Below are positions 62,610 to 64,000 of a stretch of 64,000 nucleotides of DNA, in pieces. The stretch comes from Altibacter lentus. Its GTDB lineage: Bacteria; Bacteroidota; Bacteroidia; Flavobacteriales; Flavobacteriaceae. The stretch's first letter is position 1, and each line of letters starts with the position of its first letter. The stretch covers positions 379,394 through 443,393 of the forward strand of contig NZ_KN050846.1 of assembly GCF_000746845.1 (NCBI RefSeq). Direction: 5' to 3'. The notes under the pieces were generated by a model. That model was not told the DNA's origin. It was given only the letters and a program-made list of their open reading frames with translations, and ran no database searches. A program made the position numbers and the translations under genes.

Positions 62610-63509
62610 ATGAGGATTCTCTTTCTGCTTTTAATTGCTTTATCTACTTCACATCCTTCATATTCACAAGAATATAAACCACTCCTAGACACTTATAACG
62701 AATGGAATGTAAGGTTTTGTTTTTCAGGAACCTGTGAAACAGACGTATATTACACCAATGGAGATACTTTAGTTGATGGAATGAACTTTAAAATCCTTGA
62801 TGGTTATCATTATATTTCCAGAGGTTTTTTGTTGCGAGAGGATGTTTCTCAAAAGAAAGTCTTTCTAAAAGCCATTCTGCCGCAAGGTACTTACGACTAC
62901 CTCCTTTACGACTTCTCTATTGAAGTTGGTGATTCCATCGATATGAAAAATCCCATAACGCCATTTCCGGAGGATGCAGGTTACTTTAAAGTAGATTCTA
63001 TTATTCCACGGCAATTGGTAGATGGAAACAATTACGACCACTTTTATTTTTCACCGGCGGAGTCAAATACCGTTAGTACAAATAATGCGATCTGGGTTGA
63101 GGGTGTTGGGTCTCTATCAATTATTACGGCTCCTAGCGGTGATCCGGATATCAATGGTGTGGGCCGTGTTGCTTGTGTATTTAAAAACGGAGAATCGTTC
63201 TATTCAGACTTAAGTATCATCGATGAATGTGAACCGTTCTTTGTACTTAGTACCCCGGAAATAGTAAAACCGAAGAATGTTGTTAAAGTGTTTTCTAAAT
63301 CAGGCAGTAATATTTTTGAAATAATTAATTTGAAGGATTCTAACTCTGTTGATTTATTCAATATAAAAGGTACGAAACTAGGCTCGTTCAAAACAGAGAA
63401 TAGAGATTCAATGGAACTAAACCTGAAACACTACAATCCCGGAATGTACCTCCTTCTTGTTGAATCTTCATATCATGCAATGCAAAGTATTAAAATTATT
63501 GTTGAATAG
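62610..63509 (+). CDS. Secreted protein with T9SS type A sorting domain
   Basis: 299 residues. Signal peptide (MRILFLLLIALSTSHPSYSQ), a central part of unknown fold (YYTNGDTLVDGMNFKILDGY, IWVEGVGSLSIITAPSGD), and a C-terminal T9SS type A domain (about 220-299) with VDLFNIKGTKLGSFKTE and NPGMYLLLVES. T9SS carries it through the outer membrane and may attach it to the surface. No catalytic motif recognised. Confidence 0.85.
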   Translation: MRILFLLLIALSTSHPSYSQEYKPLLDTYNEWNVRFCFSGTCETDVYYTNGDTLVDGMNFKILDGYHYISRGFLLREDVSQKKVFLKAILPQGTYDYLLYDFSIEVGDSIDMKNPITPFPEDAGYFKVDSIIPRQLVDGNNYDHFYFSPAESNTVSTNNAIWVEGVGSLSIITAPSGDPDINGVGRVACVFKNGESFYSDLSIIDECEPFFVLSTPEIVKPKNVVKVFSKSGSNIFEIINLKDSNSVDLFNIKGTKLGSFKTENRDSMELNLKHYNPGMYLLLVESSYHAMQSIKIIVE

Positions 63510-63567
63510 ATCGACGCACCCTAAAATACCGGCCATCCCGTAGTAAAGCATCTGTATAATACAGTGA

Positions 63568-63972
63568 ATGAACAATCAATTTTTCTTTAAACAAACCGAT
63601 GCCATAATCGATCCAAACAAGTGTTTTTGGGAATTATGCACAAGATCTTATAACACGAATCCTGCGGTTCTAAATGCTATCGTAGAAGACAAAATACATT
63701 ATAACTATAGTTACAAGGTAAGCTGGGAAGAAATATTATTACAACAACTAAATCGAAGAAACCTATTCGAATTTGTATATGCTCCGTCGATGGGAGATTT
63801 TCTCATCCTATTATTTCCTTTTGAAGGGAATCCCTTACGGTATACATTTACGTATAATTCGGTAAAGTGGCAAAGACTTGCTGTAAACGGGGATAGGGTG
63901 TATTGTATTAAAAAGTGTATTTCAGGAGAGATAGCCAATCCTATGTCGCTGTTGTTATATTGGGCAATGTAG
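63568..63972 (+). CDS. Hypothetical protein
   Basis: 134 residues, no signal peptide. Aromatic-rich (CFWELCTRSYNTNPAVLNAI, FVYAPSMGDFLILLFPFEGN, RVYCIKKCISGEIANP) with several Cys. No family was recognised. It follows the T9SS-cargo gene after 58 bp in the same direction and ends 28 bp before the window end. A real gene is likely from its length and coding pattern, but unproven. Confidence 0.55.
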   Translation: MNNQFFFKQTDAIIDPNKCFWELCTRSYNTNPAVLNAIVEDKIHYNYSYKVSWEEILLQQLNRRNLFEFVYAPSMGDFLILLFPFEGNPLRYTFTYNSVKWQRLAVNGDRVYCIKKCISGEIANPMSLLLYWAM

Positions 63973-64000
63973 ATACCACACTTTTATTTAGCTCACAAGA

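Overview
The window looks like a chromosomal segment of a marine-type flavobacterium (Bacteroidota, family Flavobacteriaceae). The evidence is a type IX secretion (T9SS) C-terminal sorting domain, Bacteroidota-type promoter boxes (TAnnTTTG), almost no Shine-Dalgarno sequences, and several families typical of that group: HYC_CC_PP, DUF3347 fusions, Wzi, and the HD-PycTM fusion. No tRNA, rRNA, CRISPR array, integrase or transposase was seen.

Region 1 (1-13.7 kb). A 5'-truncated GAF-family-like protein is followed by a convergent HD hydrolase fused to a Pycsar-effector-type membrane domain. Then come three tandem paralogues of about 1,230 residues. Each is a lipoprotein with a calcineurin-like phosphatase head, a central domain with kinase-like motifs, and an Omp85/BamA-type outer-membrane barrel. 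Copies 1 and 3 keep the kinase-like motifs but have broken phosphatase motifs; copy 2 is the reverse. This is the most unusual feature of the window.

Region 2 (13.6-15.1 kb, minus strand). dps is followed by a beta-propeller-type lipoprotein gene. A terminator hairpin sits directly before the lipoprotein start codon.

Region 3 (15.2-41 kb, plus strand). A PAPS module (cysQ, DUF2061, cysC, cysD, cysN) runs directly into a capsule or exopolysaccharide locus. That locus holds a Wzx flippase, two polysaccharide pyruvyl-transferase-family proteins, glycosyltransferases, a sulfotransferase, a Wzy-like polymerase, a sugar epimerase, a PglC/PglD/PglE/PglF-like bacillosamine-type initiation set, and Wza, Wzc and Wzi. 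Almost all junctions in the first part overlap as ATGA or TAATG. The likely product is a sulfated, possibly pyruvylated surface polysaccharide. No PAPS reductase is present, so the PAPS is more likely used for sulfation than for cysteine synthesis. An FAD oxidoreductase is coupled to wzi.

Region 4 (41-44.9 kb). Small accessory genes: a Thr/Glu-rich lipoprotein, a SemiSWEET sugar transporter, an unknown membrane protein, a YqcI/YcgG (GntA-like) plus DUF1989 pair, and an uncharacterised MARQTG-type protein preceded by six 11-bp direct repeats.

Region 5 (44.9-62.5 kb, minus strand). A copper/silver resistance operon: HYC_CC_PP protein, CusA-, CusC- and CusB-like efflux proteins, an HMA-AraC regulator, a multicopper oxidase fused to a barrel-like domain, DUF3347, haem-binding protein, permease, CopA ATPase, DUF2911, PepSY, DUF305 and an HMA lipoprotein. 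Region 6 (62.6-64 kb) has a T9SS cargo protein and one unknown protein.
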